A stretch of DNA of 36,348 nucleotides from Candidatus Butyricicoccus avicola (GTDB lineage Bacteria; Bacillota; Clostridia; Oscillospirales; Butyricicoccaceae), in assembly GCA_019119435.1 (NCBI GenBank), contig DWWZ01000052.1, positions 1 to 36,348 of the forward strand, given 5' to 3'. This document shows, one piece after another, positions 1-8,751 of this stretch. The position numbers and the translations under genes were made by a program. The first letter of the stretch is position 1. Every line of letters starts with the position of its first letter. Below the pieces are notes generated by a model. The model searched no databases. It worked only from the letters and a program-made list of their open reading frames with translations, and was not told the origin of the DNA.

Positions 1-1
1 C

Positions 2-973
2 GAGATGGACGGCTTTGACGGCAGCAAGGGCGTGGTCATCCTGGCCGCGACCAACCGGCCCGAGTCGCTCGACCCGGCGCTGCTGCGCCCCGGCCGCTTT
101 GACCGCCGCGTACCCGTCGAGCTGCCCGACCTCATCGGCCGCGAGGCTATCCTGCGCGTGCATGCCAAGAAGGTCAAGTGCGAGCCCGGCCTGGACTTCA
201 GCGCAATCGCCCGCATGGCCGCCGGCGCGTCGGGCGCGGAGCTGGCCAACATGGTCAACGAGGCCGCGCTGCGCGCGGTGCGCGCCGGCCGCGATAAGGT
301 GTGCCAGTCCGACCTGGAGGAGAGCGTCGAGGTCGTCATCGCCGGCTACCAGAAAAAGAACAAGATCCTCTCGAACAAGGAAAAGCTCATCGTCTCCTAT
401 CACGAGATCGGCCACGCCCTGGTCGCGGCGCTCCAGAGCCACTCGGCCCCGGTCACCAAGATCACCATCATCCCGCGCACCTCGGGCGCGCTGGGCTATA
501 CCATGCAGGTCGACCAGGAGGAGCACAACCTGATGAGCCGCGAGGAGCTGGAAAACAAGATCGCAACACTAACCGGCGGTCGCGTCGCCGAGGAGCTGGC
601 CCTGCACTCGATCACCACGGGCGCATCCAACGACATCGAGCAGGCCACCCGCCTGGCCCGTGCGTATATCTCCCGGTTTGGCATGAGCGATACATTCGGC
701 ATGGTCGCCTTCGAGCAGATCCAAAACGCCTACCTGGGCGGCGACGCCTCCATGGCCTGCGCCGACCAGACTGCGGCCGAGATCGACCGCATGGTGGTCG
801 ATCTCGTGCGCCGGCAGTACGACAAGGCCAAGGCGCTGCTCAGCGAAAACATGGACAAGCTGCACGCCCTGTCCAAATACCTATACGACCACGAGACCAT
901 CACGGGCGACGAGTTTATGAAGCTGCTGGAACAGCCCAAGCTCGACATGGGCCCGGCGCCCGAGCAGGCCTAA
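2..973 (+). CDS. ftsH: ATP-dependent zinc metalloprotease FtsH, C-terminal part (5' truncated by window start)
   Basis: Translation has the AAA+ second-region-of-homology segment [22 protein letters not shown] and the zinc protease motif HEIGH (HExxH) with typical FtsH C-terminal sequence; frame is open to the window edge. Confidence 0.95.
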   Translation, partial: EMDGFDGSKGVVILAATNRPESLDPALLRPGRFDRRVPVELPDLIGREAILRVHAKKVKCEPGLDFSAIARMAAGASGAELANMVNEAALRAVRAGRDKVCQSDLEESVEVVIAGYQKKNKILSNKEKLIVSYHEIGHALVAALQSHSAPVTKITIIPRTSGALGYTMQVDQEEHNLMSREELENKIATLTGGRVAEELALHSITTGASNDIEQATRLARAYISRFGMSDTFGMVAFEQIQNAYLGGDASMACADQTAAEIDRMVVDLVRRQYDKAKALLSENMDKLHALSKYLYDHETITGDEFMKLLEQPKLDMGPAPEQA

Positions 974-1001
974 CACCCCAGACCTCAGTCGTATTAAATT
1001 G

Positions 1002-1030
1002 AAAAGGCGCGGCCATTGGCCGCGCCTTTT
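1002..1030. terminator. Bidirectional intrinsic terminator between ftsH and the minus-strand hydrolase gene
   Basis: aaaaggcgcggccattggccgcgcctttt: near-perfect palindrome flanked by A and T tracts, between convergent genes. Confidence 0.85.
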
Positions 1031-1051
1031 CCTGTCTTCCTGCCGGACGCC

Positions 1052-2131
1052 TTATGGCCCGGCCGGCAAAAAGTGCGGCCGGTCGGCCAGCGCAAACTGC
1101 CGGATATCCCGGCCGGCCGCGAGCTGTGCCAGCGCCAGCGTGCGGATGGCCGGATCGTGATACGTCGTCCAGTACAGCCTGCCCGACTCCGCGCACAGCA
1201 CGGCCGTGTAGGCCGTGTAGTCGTAGGGCAGCACCCGCGTGTCATATTCTGCCGGTGTGCCCGGCTGGCTCACGCGCACTATGCCGAGTGGGAAGGCCGC
1301 CGCCCCCAGCAGGCGGAACAGCCGCGCCACCCCTTCCCCTTCCTCGCCGCCTGGGACGGCATAGTGCTTGAGAAAGGCCAGCCGCACAAAGCGGGCGGGC
1401 GACGACCAATCGCCGGGCAAGCCGGCCGCGCCGCTGCCCGAAAAACTCTGGGGCAGCACGTCGCCGCACAGGTGCAGGGCGTCATAGTCCAGGTCGCGGA
1501 TGTGCGCGTAGCATGCAAGGTGCTGCCGATGCCAGGGATATGGCGGGCTGTTGGTCAGCACGCCGATCGTGTCCCGGTAGAGATGCAGCCCGTCCGCATC
1601 CGACTCGACAATCAGCGTCTCCCCTGTGCGGTCGGAAAAGCTCCAGTGCAGCGTGGGCGCTGCGCCTAAAATTGGCCGGGAGATCAGTGTCACCCGCTGG
1701 CGCAGGGCATCGGCCGCCTCCTGGACGGTCGCACAGGTGGCCAACAGATAGGTTACCGCTAGGGGCGGCTGCAAGGGCAGCGTGCCCGCCTGGGCCTTGT
1801 CCGGGAAGCTGGCAAATTCCCGGAAATACAGCTGCCCGCCCATCAGTCCCTTTTCATTGACGCCCTCGTACAGGGCGGGCGTGGACTGCAACAGACAGGT
1901 CCCCACTCCAAGGCAGGCATAGCGGGCCTGCTGCCGTGTGCTCTCGACCAGGTCGCCCTCGCGCGCCGTGCCACAGGTATAGAACGCCGTGCCGCGCGGC
2001 ACAAAGGTCACGGCCGTTCCCTCCGCTAGGCGGTTGAAATCAAAATTGCGCCCCCACAGATGGCAGCCATCTGCCGTCTGCCAGGACAGCGCGCTGCATC
2101 CGGCCATCCAGCCGGGCCCATGCAGATCCAT
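1052..2131 (-). CDS. Choloylglycine hydrolase / penicillin V acylase-like Ntn hydrolase (C59 family)
   Basis: MAGC-SALSWQTADGCHLWGRNFDFN resembles the C59 N-terminus (nucleophile Cys, R and D in GRNFD); also GVNEKGL, VLTNSPPYPWH and GLPGDWSSPARFVR blocks. Start trimmed to an ATG (M29 of the ORF) preceded by aggagagagggg. Confidence 0.85.
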   Translation of the reverse strand: MDLHGPGWMAGCSALSWQTADGCHLWGRNFDFNRLAEGTAVTFVPRGTAFYTCGTAREGDLVESTRQQARYACLGVGTCLLQSTPALYEGVNEKGLMGGQLYFREFASFPDKAQAGTLPLQPPLAVTYLLATCATVQEAADALRQRVTLISRPILGAAPTLHWSFSDRTGETLIVESDADGLHLYRDTIGVLTNSPPYPWHRQHLACYAHIRDLDYDALHLCGDVLPQSFSGSGAAGLPGDWSSPARFVRLAFLKHYAVPGGEEGEGVARLFRLLGAAAFPLGIVRVSQPGTPAEYDTRVLPYDYTAYTAVLCAESGRLYWTTYHDPAIRTLALAQLAAGRDIRQFALADRPHFLPAGP

Positions 2132-2215
2132 CACGGTCCCCTCTCTCCTGCAAAGATTTCTGGCTTCCCTACAGAGTATGGCCGCATCCGGTCCAAAAAA
2201 TGAGCCATCTGGCAT

Positions 2216-2248
2216 AAAAAAAGCGCTGCCCGCGGGCAGCGCTTTTTT
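2216..2248 (-). terminator. Intrinsic terminator downstream of putP
   Basis: aaaaaaagcgctgcccgcgggcagcgctttttt palindrome with A/T tracts on both sides. Confidence 0.85.
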
Positions 2249-2281
2249 GACCGATCGGTTTTTGCTCGGTCCCTATAGGGA

Positions 2282-3826
2282 TCAGCGATGTGCGTCCATC
2301 GCCTTGACCTTGTCGAACTCCTCGACGATCTCCCGCGCGGGTGCGGGCGTCAGCAGGCTGACAATCCAGATGGTCAGGCAGGCCAGGACGAAGGCCGGCA
2401 TCAGCTCATAGATGTCCAGCAGGCCGCCCATGGGTGCGATCAGGTACTTCCAGACAAAGACCATCACGCCGCCCACCAGCATGCCGGCGATCGCGCCATA
2501 GCGGTTGGTACGCCGCCAGAACAGCGCGAACAGGATGACCGGGCCAAAGGAGGCGCCAAAGCCCGCCCAGGCGAAGGATACGATGTTAAAGACCGAACTG
2601 TCCGGATCACGGGCCAGGATGATGCCGAGCACCGAGATGACCAGCAGGGTCAGGCGGGCACACAGCATGCTCTGCTTGATGGTCATCTGCTTGCCCAGGA
2701 CGCCGCGGATCAGATTCTCGGAGACCGAGGACGAGGCCGCCAGCAGCTGAGAATCGGCCGTGGACATGGTCGAGGCCAGGATACCCGCCAGGATCAGGCC
2801 GGCGAGCACTGCGCAGACAATGCCGTTCCGGCTGAGCAGGTCGGCGATCCGCACGATGATGGTCTCAGAATCCGAGCCGACCAGGCTCTCGAGCGCGCCT
2901 GCCTTGGTCATAGCCAGGCCCACAATGCCGATAGCCACGGCCACAAACAGCGAGACGATGACCCAAGAGGTGGCCACGCGGCGGGACAGCTTGAGCTTCT
3001 TCTCATCCTCAATGGCCATGAAGCGCAGCAGGATGTGCGGCATTCCAAAATAGCCCAGGCCCCAGCACAGCATGGAAAAGCTGTTGAGCGCACCGTAGGA
3101 CGAAGCTGTGCCCGTCACCGGGTCGTGGGTCAGCGTCATGCTGAGATAGCCGGGCAGCGACTGCGCGTTCTGCGCGACTGCATCCACGCCGCCGGCCGTG
3201 TAGATACCAAACCCGAGGACCAGCAGCAGCGCCATGGTCATGATGATGGACTGGACAAAGTCGGTCATGGACGCAGCCAAGAAACCGCCGGTCGCGGTGT
3301 AGCCGACGATGACGATGGCCGAGATCACCATCGCCCAGAAGTAATCGACGCCCAGGAAGCTGGCGAACAGCTTGCCGCAGGCGGCAAAGCCCGACGCCGT
3401 GTATGGGATAAAGAATACGATGATGACGATGGCCGACAGCCCCATCAGAATGCCGCTCTTGTCGCGGAAGCGGTTCTGGAAGAAGTCCGGGATGGTGATG
3501 GAGTTGCCCGATACCTGGGTATACAGGCGGATGCGCTTGGCGACCAGCAGCCAGTTGATGTAGGTGCCGATAGCAAGGCCGATGGCTGTCCAGCCGGCGT
3601 CAGCCACGCCGGTCAGATAGGCAAGGCCGGGCAGGCCCATCAGCAGCCACGAGCTCATGTCCGACGCCTCGGCACTCATGGCCGTGACGAACGGGCCCAG
3701 CTTGCGGCCGCCCAGATAAAAGTCACCGGTATCGTTGTTGCGCTTGGAGCACCAGATGCCGATGAGCAGCATTGCGATCAGATATACAACGATCGTGACC
3801 GAAATGCCGATCTGTGCAGTTGTCAT
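2282..3826 (-). CDS. putP: Sodium/proline (sodium:solute) symporter
   Basis: 514 aa multi-pass protein; GDFYLGGRKLGPFVTAMSAEASDMSSWLLMGLPG is characteristic of PutP-type SSS transporters. Confidence 0.92.
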   Translation of the reverse strand: MTTAQIGISVTIVVYLIAMLLIGIWCSKRNNDTGDFYLGGRKLGPFVTAMSAEASDMSSWLLMGLPGLAYLTGVADAGWTAIGLAIGTYINWLLVAKRIRLYTQVSGNSITIPDFFQNRFRDKSGILMGLSAIVIIVFFIPYTASGFAACGKLFASFLGVDYFWAMVISAIVIVGYTATGGFLAASMTDFVQSIIMTMALLLVLGFGIYTAGGVDAVAQNAQSLPGYLSMTLTHDPVTGTASSYGALNSFSMLCWGLGYFGMPHILLRFMAIEDEKKLKLSRRVATSWVIVSLFVAVAIGIVGLAMTKAGALESLVGSDSETIIVRIADLLSRNGIVCAVLAGLILAGILASTMSTADSQLLAASSSVSENLIRGVLGKQMTIKQSMLCARLTLLVISVLGIILARDPDSSVFNIVSFAWAGFGASFGPVILFALFWRRTNRYGAIAGMLVGGVMVFVWKYLIAPMGGLLDIYELMPAFVLACLTIWIVSLLTPAPAREIVEEFDKVKAMDAHR

Positions 3827-3872
3827 GTTGGTTTTTCCCCTTCCTTAAAAATAATTGTGTGACAATTGATTT

Positions 3873-3901
3873 ATTATAACATGACAAAAAATAGACTGCA
3901 A
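3873..3901 (-). promoter_or_regulatory. Sigma-A-type promoter for putP (TTGCAG-N17-TATAAT on minus strand)
   Basis: Plus-strand attata (3873-3878) and ctgcaa (3896-3901), spacing 17 nt, about 50 nt upstream of the putP ATG. Confidence 0.6.
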
Positions 3902-3909
3902 TGCAGAAT

Positions 3910-3935
3910 AAAGTATAGACTATATTCTATACTTT
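3910..3935. promoter_or_regulatory. 26-bp operator-like inverted repeat AAAGTATAG-N8-CTATACTTT
   Basis: Perfect 9-bp arms, in the intergenic region between a TetR-family gene and putP, just upstream of the putP -35. Confidence 0.6.
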
Positions 3936-4000
3936 GTTATAAATATACCCCGAAAATGCCGGGGATTCTCGGGGTCTTTGGCTATACGGATTTTAGAAGA

Positions 4001-4600
4001 TTATGCGGAGGGCTGTTCAGAATTTTTGCGGATTGAGCCCAAAAAGCGCGGCATCATCTGGCCGCCGTAGGCGCGCAGCGAGTATTCCCCGCCCGAGATG
4101 CACCAGTCGTAGATGAGGGCGCGCTCACACAGGGCGTACATCTTGACCATCTCGCTGACCGACATCTCGTCGGTCAGCTGGCCTTTTTGCTGGCCGTCCT
4201 GGACGATCTGACGCAGCAGGCGGTAGTACAAGCGGGAGCGGTCCAAGAGGTGCTTTTCACCGCGGGTGATGAGCTGGGAGGAATACAGCCGGGCCAGCAG
4301 GTCGACCGAGACGCTGTTCTCGATCATGGCGAACAGCTCCTGGTTCAAAAAGATGAGCTTGTCAAAGCTGTCCATGCCCTCGTCCAGCTCGGCCGCGAGG
4401 GCCTCATATTTTTCGTCAAAGAGATAGGACAGCGAGCTGAGCAGCGCGTCCTTGCCCTTGAAATAGTGATAAAAGGAGCCCTTGGAGGTGCCGGACTCCA
4501 AAATAATCTCATCCACCGTGGTGTTGTCATAGCCCTGTTCATAGAACAGCCGCCAGGCGGCCGCGACAATGCGGCCCTTGGTGTTGCGGGTCTTGCGCAA
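4001..4600 (-). CDS. TetR/AcrR family transcriptional regulator
   Basis: N-terminal HTH TKGRIVAAAWRLFYEQGYDNTTVDEIILESGTSKGSFYHYFKGKDALL. Start set at TTG (4600) because aaaggagg lies 9 nt upstream on the minus strand. Confidence 0.9.
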   Translation of the reverse strand: MRKTRNTKGRIVAAAWRLFYEQGYDNTTVDEIILESGTSKGSFYHYFKGKDALLSSLSYLFDEKYEALAAELDEGMDSFDKLIFLNQELFAMIENSVSVDLLARLYSSQLITRGEKHLLDRSRLYYRLLRQIVQDGQQKGQLTDEMSVSEMVKMYALCERALIYDWCISGGEYSLRAYGGQMMPRFLGSIRKNSEQPSA

Positions 4601-4701
4601 GGTGAAAAGACCTCCTTTTTCGTTGAAATCGTACCACAGATATGATACCACGCGGCAGGGCAAAAGGGAACGATAAAATCCTCCTGCGGCCGGCAAAGCA
4701 C

Positions 4702-4728
4702 AAAAAAGAGGGCGCTGCTTGCGCCCTC
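4702..4728 (-). terminator. Intrinsic terminator downstream of serS
   Basis: Minus strand GAGGGCGC-AAGCA-GCGCCCTC followed by TTTTTT. Confidence 0.9.
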
Positions 4729-4753
4729 CTCGGCCCGTGGATACGGGATTTTT

Positions 4754-6061
4754 TTACTTGTTCTTGGGAACGAGCACCTTGGTGCCGCCCATGTACGGCC
4801 ACAGCACCTCGGGGATGGTGACCGTGCCGTCGGCCTGCAGGTGGTTCTCCAGGAAGGCGATCAGCATGCGCGGGGGCGCAACGACCGTGTTGTTGAGCGT
4901 GTGCGCCAGGTACAGCTTGCCGTCCTCGCCGCGCACGCGGATCTTCAGGCGGCGGGCCTGCGCGTCGCCCAGGTTGGAGCACGAGCACACCTCGAAGTAC
5001 TTCTTCTGGCGCGGGCTCCATGCCTCGATATCGCAGGACTTGACCTTGAGGTCAGCCAGGTCGCCCGAGCAGCACTCAAGCTGGCGCACCGGGATCTCCA
5101 TGCTGCGGAACAGCTCGACCGAGTAGCGCCACATCTTCTCATACCAGTCCATGGACTCCTCCGGCCGGCAGATGACGACCATCTCCTGTTTCTCGAACTG
5201 GTGGATGCGGTAGATGCCGCGCTCCTCGATGCCGTGCGCACCCTTCTCCTTGCGGAAGCAGGGCGAGTACGAGGTCAGGGTCTGGGGCAGGCTGGACTCG
5301 GGCAGGATCTGGTCGATGAACTTGCCGATCATGGAGTGCTCGGAGGTGCCGATGAGGTACAGGTCCTCACCCTCGATCTTGTACATCATGGCGTCCATCT
5401 CCGCGAAGGACATGACGCCGGTGACCACGTTGCCGCGGATCATGAAGGGCGGGATGCAGTAGGTAAAGCCCTTGCCGATCATAAAGTCGCGCGCGTAGGC
5501 GATGACCGCCTCGTGCAGGCGGGCGATATCGCCCATGAGGTAGTAGAAGCCGTTACCGGCCACACGGCCCGCGCTGTCAAGGTCGATGCCGCCGAAGCTC
5601 TCCATGATCTGGGTGTGATACGGGATCTCGTAGTCGGGCACGACCGGATCGCCGAAGCGTGCAACCTCAACGTTCGCGCTGTCGTCCGGGCCGATCGGGA
5701 CCGACGGGTCGATCATCTGCGGGATGGTCATCATGATCTTCTTGACCTTCTCCTGCAGCTCGCTCTCGGTGGCCTCCAGCTCCTTGAGGCGGTCGGCCTG
5801 TGCGGCGACCTGCGCCTTGACGGCCTCGGCCTCGGCGGCCTTAGACGGGTCCTTCTTGGCCTGGCCCATCAGGGCGCCGACCTGCTTGGACAGCTTCTTG
5901 CGGTTGGAGCGCAGCTCGTCGGCCTCCTGGATGGCAGCGCGCAGCTTGGCGTCGAGCTCGATGACCTCATCGACCAGCGGCAGCTTGTCGTCCTGGAACT
6001 TCTTCTTGATGTTTTCCTTGACAGCGTCCGGATTTTCGCGGACAAAACGGATGTCTAACAT
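4754..6061 (-). CDS. serS: Seryl-tRNA synthetase
   Basis: 435 aa; MLDIRFVRENPDAVKENIKKKF, coiled-coil arm, and class II motifs (FRKEKGAHGIEERGIYRIHQFEKQE; ...NNTVVAPPRMLIAFLENHLQADGTVTIPEVLWPYMGG). Confidence 0.97.
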   Translation of the reverse strand: MLDIRFVRENPDAVKENIKKKFQDDKLPLVDEVIELDAKLRAAIQEADELRSNRKKLSKQVGALMGQAKKDPSKAAEAEAVKAQVAAQADRLKELEATESELQEKVKKIMMTIPQMIDPSVPIGPDDSANVEVARFGDPVVPDYEIPYHTQIMESFGGIDLDSAGRVAGNGFYYLMGDIARLHEAVIAYARDFMIGKGFTYCIPPFMIRGNVVTGVMSFAEMDAMMYKIEGEDLYLIGTSEHSMIGKFIDQILPESSLPQTLTSYSPCFRKEKGAHGIEERGIYRIHQFEKQEMVVICRPEESMDWYEKMWRYSVELFRSMEIPVRQLECCSGDLADLKVKSCDIEAWSPRQKKYFEVCSCSNLGDAQARRLKIRVRGEDGKLYLAHTLNNTVVAPPRMLIAFLENHLQADGTVTIPEVLWPYMGGTKVLVPKNK

Positions 6062-6125
6062 GTGATGGTTTCCCCCTTGGTTAGGATTGGTATAAAAAAG
6101 ATTTGCTCTAGCTTGTTTTTTCCTG

Positions 6126-6695
6126 TCACGGCGCTGTGCCCGCCTGCGCGCCGGACGAGAGCGGGCGGGTCTGCTGGTACAGGGTGGTAAAGACGGCGGC
6201 GGCCTCTCCGGTCAACAGCGCGTCCTGCGCGGTGCCGTTGAGCCGCTCCAGCCCATAGTCCTGGATCAGGCTGTCTATGCACGCCTGGGCCCCGGTCGTG
6301 TCGCCCTGTTCCATCTGCTGCTGTGCGGTCAGCAGCTCGGAGAGCACGGCCGTCTGGCTGGAAAGCGCCTCGACCGCCGCGACCAGGTCCTCGGTGTTTT
6401 CGGTTCCGGTCTGCTGCATGAGATCATCGAGGATCTTGCTCTGCTCTTCAACCGACTGCTGCAGGACCTGCACGCGGGCGTTTGCGCCCTCGGCCGCGCT
6501 GGTCTGGGTGCTGAGCTGGTTGGTCAGCTCGCTCAGCCGCCGGTCCGAGCGCACCTGCGCGACATAGCTCAAGAGGATGAGCGCAAGCGCGACACAGAAC
6601 AGGCCGATGACATAAAACACCAGAAACTTTTTGGATTCCGGCTGCTTTTCGCCTGCGGTCTCCGGCTTGTTCGGCGCGTTGTTGTTTTCTTCCAT
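6126..6695 (-). CDS. Hypothetical single-pass membrane protein with coiled-coil domain, directly downstream of parB
   Basis: 189 aa; polar N-terminus, one TM segment (FLVFYVIGLFCVALALILLSYV), then a heptad-rich Gln/Glu region; RBS aaggagg upstream; 18 nt from the parB stop. Confidence 0.8.
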   Translation of the reverse strand: MEENNNAPNKPETAGEKQPESKKFLVFYVIGLFCVALALILLSYVAQVRSDRRLSELTNQLSTQTSAAEGANARVQVLQQSVEEQSKILDDLMQQTGTENTEDLVAAVEALSSQTAVLSELLTAQQQMEQGDTTGAQACIDSLIQDYGLERLNGTAQDALLTGEAAAVFTTLYQQTRPLSSGAQAGTAP

Positions 6696-6713
6696 GGATG
6701 TTCCTCCTTGCCG

Positions 6714-7583
6714 TCAAACGGACAATTTTTCCAGGGCCTCGGCCAGACGCTCCAGGTCTTCGTCCCCATAAAATTCGAGCGAGACCGTGCCCGACGTCTT
6801 GCCGTGTTCGATGCACACGCGGCGGCCGAGCACCCCTTCCAGCCTGGCTGCCAGGTCGGCGCTGTAGTCGGCCGCGAAGGGCGCCGCCTGCTCCTTGGGC
6901 TTTTCGGCCGGGCGGCACAGGCCCTTTGCAAACTTCTCGGCCTGGCGCACGCTCATGCCGGCCATCTTTTCCAGGGCCTCATGGGTGCGCAGACTCTCGT
7001 CCTTGATGGCCAGCACCGCGCGGGCGTGCCCAGCGGACAGGGTGCCGTCGGCCAGCATCTGCTGGGCCTCCGCAGGCAGGGACAGCAGGCGCAGCGCGTT
7101 TGCCACCGCCGGGCGCGACTTGCCGACGCGCTCGGCCACCTGCTCCTGGGTCAGGCCGTATTCCTCCATCAGGCTGTGGTATCCCTGCGCCTCCTCGATG
7201 GGATTTAAGTCCTGGCGCTGCAGGTTTTCGATCAGCGCCAGCTCCATGACCGTCTTGTCGTCGGCCTCGATGACAAGGGCCGGGATCTCGGTCAGGCCGG
7301 CCGAGCGCGCGGCGCGCCAGCGGCGCTCGCCCGCGATGATCTGGTAATAGCCGTCGCCGGCGCGGCGCACGGTGATGGGCGAGACCACGCCGTGCATGGC
7401 GATGGAGTGGGTCAGCTCGCGCATGGCCTCGGGATCAAAATTCTTGCGCGGCTGGGCACTGTTCGGCTCGATGAGGGTCATGGGCAGCGTGGACACGCCG
7501 CTCTCCTCGCCCTCCCCGGCCATCAGGCTCTCGCCCAGCAGGGCGCCGAAGCCCTTCCCCAGGCCGCCCTTTGCTTTTGCCAT
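6714..7583 (-). CDS. parB: Chromosome partitioning protein ParB (Spo0J)
   Basis: NSAQPRKNFD, GERRWRAARSAG, ENLQRQDLNPIEEAQGY and the HTH YGLTQEQVAERVGKSRPAVANALRLL with the ParB-type KSRP recognition sequence. Confidence 0.95.
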   Translation of the reverse strand: MAKAKGGLGKGFGALLGESLMAGEGEESGVSTLPMTLIEPNSAQPRKNFDPEAMRELTHSIAMHGVVSPITVRRAGDGYYQIIAGERRWRAARSAGLTEIPALVIEADDKTVMELALIENLQRQDLNPIEEAQGYHSLMEEYGLTQEQVAERVGKSRPAVANALRLLSLPAEAQQMLADGTLSAGHARAVLAIKDESLRTHEALEKMAGMSVRQAEKFAKGLCRPAEKPKEQAAPFAADYSADLAARLEGVLGRRVCIEHGKTSGTVSLEFYGDEDLERLAEALEKLSV

Positions 7584-7595
7584 GGGTCTCCCTCC

Positions 7596-8357
7596 TTACC
7601 GGTTCTTTTCCAAAAATTCCTCCGCGACCGCGAGGTAGGCCGCCGCGCCGCGGCAGGAGCGGTCATAGGCCGTGATGGGTTTGCCGTGGCTGGGCGCCTC
7701 GGACAGGCGCACGTTGCGCGGCACGACCGCGGCATAGACCCGGTCGCCGAAATGCTTTTTGACCTCCTCAACGACCTGGACCGCCAGGTTGGTGCGGCCG
7801 TCGTACATGGTCAGTAAGATGCCCTCGATGCGGATCTTCTTATTTAAGCTGCGCTGCACCGAGCGCACGGTCGCCATGAGCTGGGACAGGCCCTCCAGGG
7901 CGTAGTACTCGGTTTGCAGCGGCACGAGGAAGGAATCGGCCGCACACAGGCAGTCGAGCGTCAGGATGCCGAGCGACGGCGGGCAGTCCACGATGATGAA
8001 ATCGTAGTCCGCGCGCACGCGGTCCAGGACATCCTTGAGGCGGTATTCGCGGCGGGGCAGCGAGAGCAAGTCGACCTCGGCGCCGGCAAGATCGACGTTT
8101 GCGCCCAGCACGTCCACCCATTCGGTGTGGACGATGGCCGCGCGCACGTCCGGGTCGTCGGCGATAATGAGTTCATAGATCGATGTCTCCAGCTCGCGCG
8201 GCTCCAGCCCCACGCCCGAGGTGGCGTTTCCCTGGGGGTCGAAGTCACACAGGAGCACTTTTTTTCCTTTTTCAGTCAGCGCACAGGCCAGGTTGACGGC
8301 GGTTGTGGTCTTGCCCACGCCGCCCTTCTGGTTGATGAGCGCAACGATTTTAGCCAT
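7596..8357 (-). CDS. parA: Chromosome partitioning ATPase ParA (Soj)
   Basis: Deviant Walker A QKGGVGKTTTAVNLA, DFDPQGNATSGVG, IVDCPPSLGILTLDCL. Confidence 0.96.
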   Translation of the reverse strand: MAKIVALINQKGGVGKTTTAVNLACALTEKGKKVLLCDFDPQGNATSGVGLEPRELETSIYELIIADDPDVRAAIVHTEWVDVLGANVDLAGAEVDLLSLPRREYRLKDVLDRVRADYDFIIVDCPPSLGILTLDCLCAADSFLVPLQTEYYALEGLSQLMATVRSVQRSLNKKIRIEGILLTMYDGRTNLAVQVVEEVKKHFGDRVYAAVVPRNVRLSEAPSHGKPITAYDRSCRGAAAYLAVAEEFLEKNR

Positions 8358-8497
8358 TGGCGTAGCCCTTTCCCGGCCGGAGGCGGACTTTCGCGCTCCT
8401 CCGCCCGTTTTTGATATGCTCTCTTATTATATCACAAAGGGGGTAAATTTCAATTGCCCATCCTGATTTTCTGGCCCGGCGTGGCCGCCCCGGCCGG

Positions 8498-8513
8498 TGT
8501 TTCACGTGAAACA
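8498..8513. promoter_or_regulatory. parS site (ParB binding site)
   Basis: TGTTTCACGTGAAACA, exact match to the canonical 16-bp parS, in the parA-noc divergent intergenic region. Confidence 0.97.
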
Positions 8514-8751
8514 TGGCCCCGCCCCGCCGCCGCCCTGTGGGAAATATCGCCGCATATTATTACTTTATGTATTTCTATACAAATTGTTATTTTGTGTCGA
8601 AATTTTATGAAAATATCGTTTTTCGCCCAATTGCCGCTGAAAAATACGCCGGAAATGCGGCATGTGCGAGCAAAATTTCTTTACAAGCCGGTATTTTCTG
8701 ATAATCTTGTAGATAGGGGGCATCACCAAACAAAAGGAGGCTATTTCCCAT

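Noticed and set aside
2288-3862. 524-aa plus-strand ORF opposite putP
   Set aside because: Shadow ORF; extremely Asp/Gln/Arg/His-rich, complement of transmembrane codons.
4841-6058. 405-aa plus-strand ORF opposite serS
   Set aside because: Shadow of serS; Val/Leu/Asp/His-rich low-complexity translation.
6062-6125. Possible T-box leader upstream of serS
   Set aside because: Only 64 bp separates serS from the upstream gene, too short for a T-box, and no T-box motif is visible.
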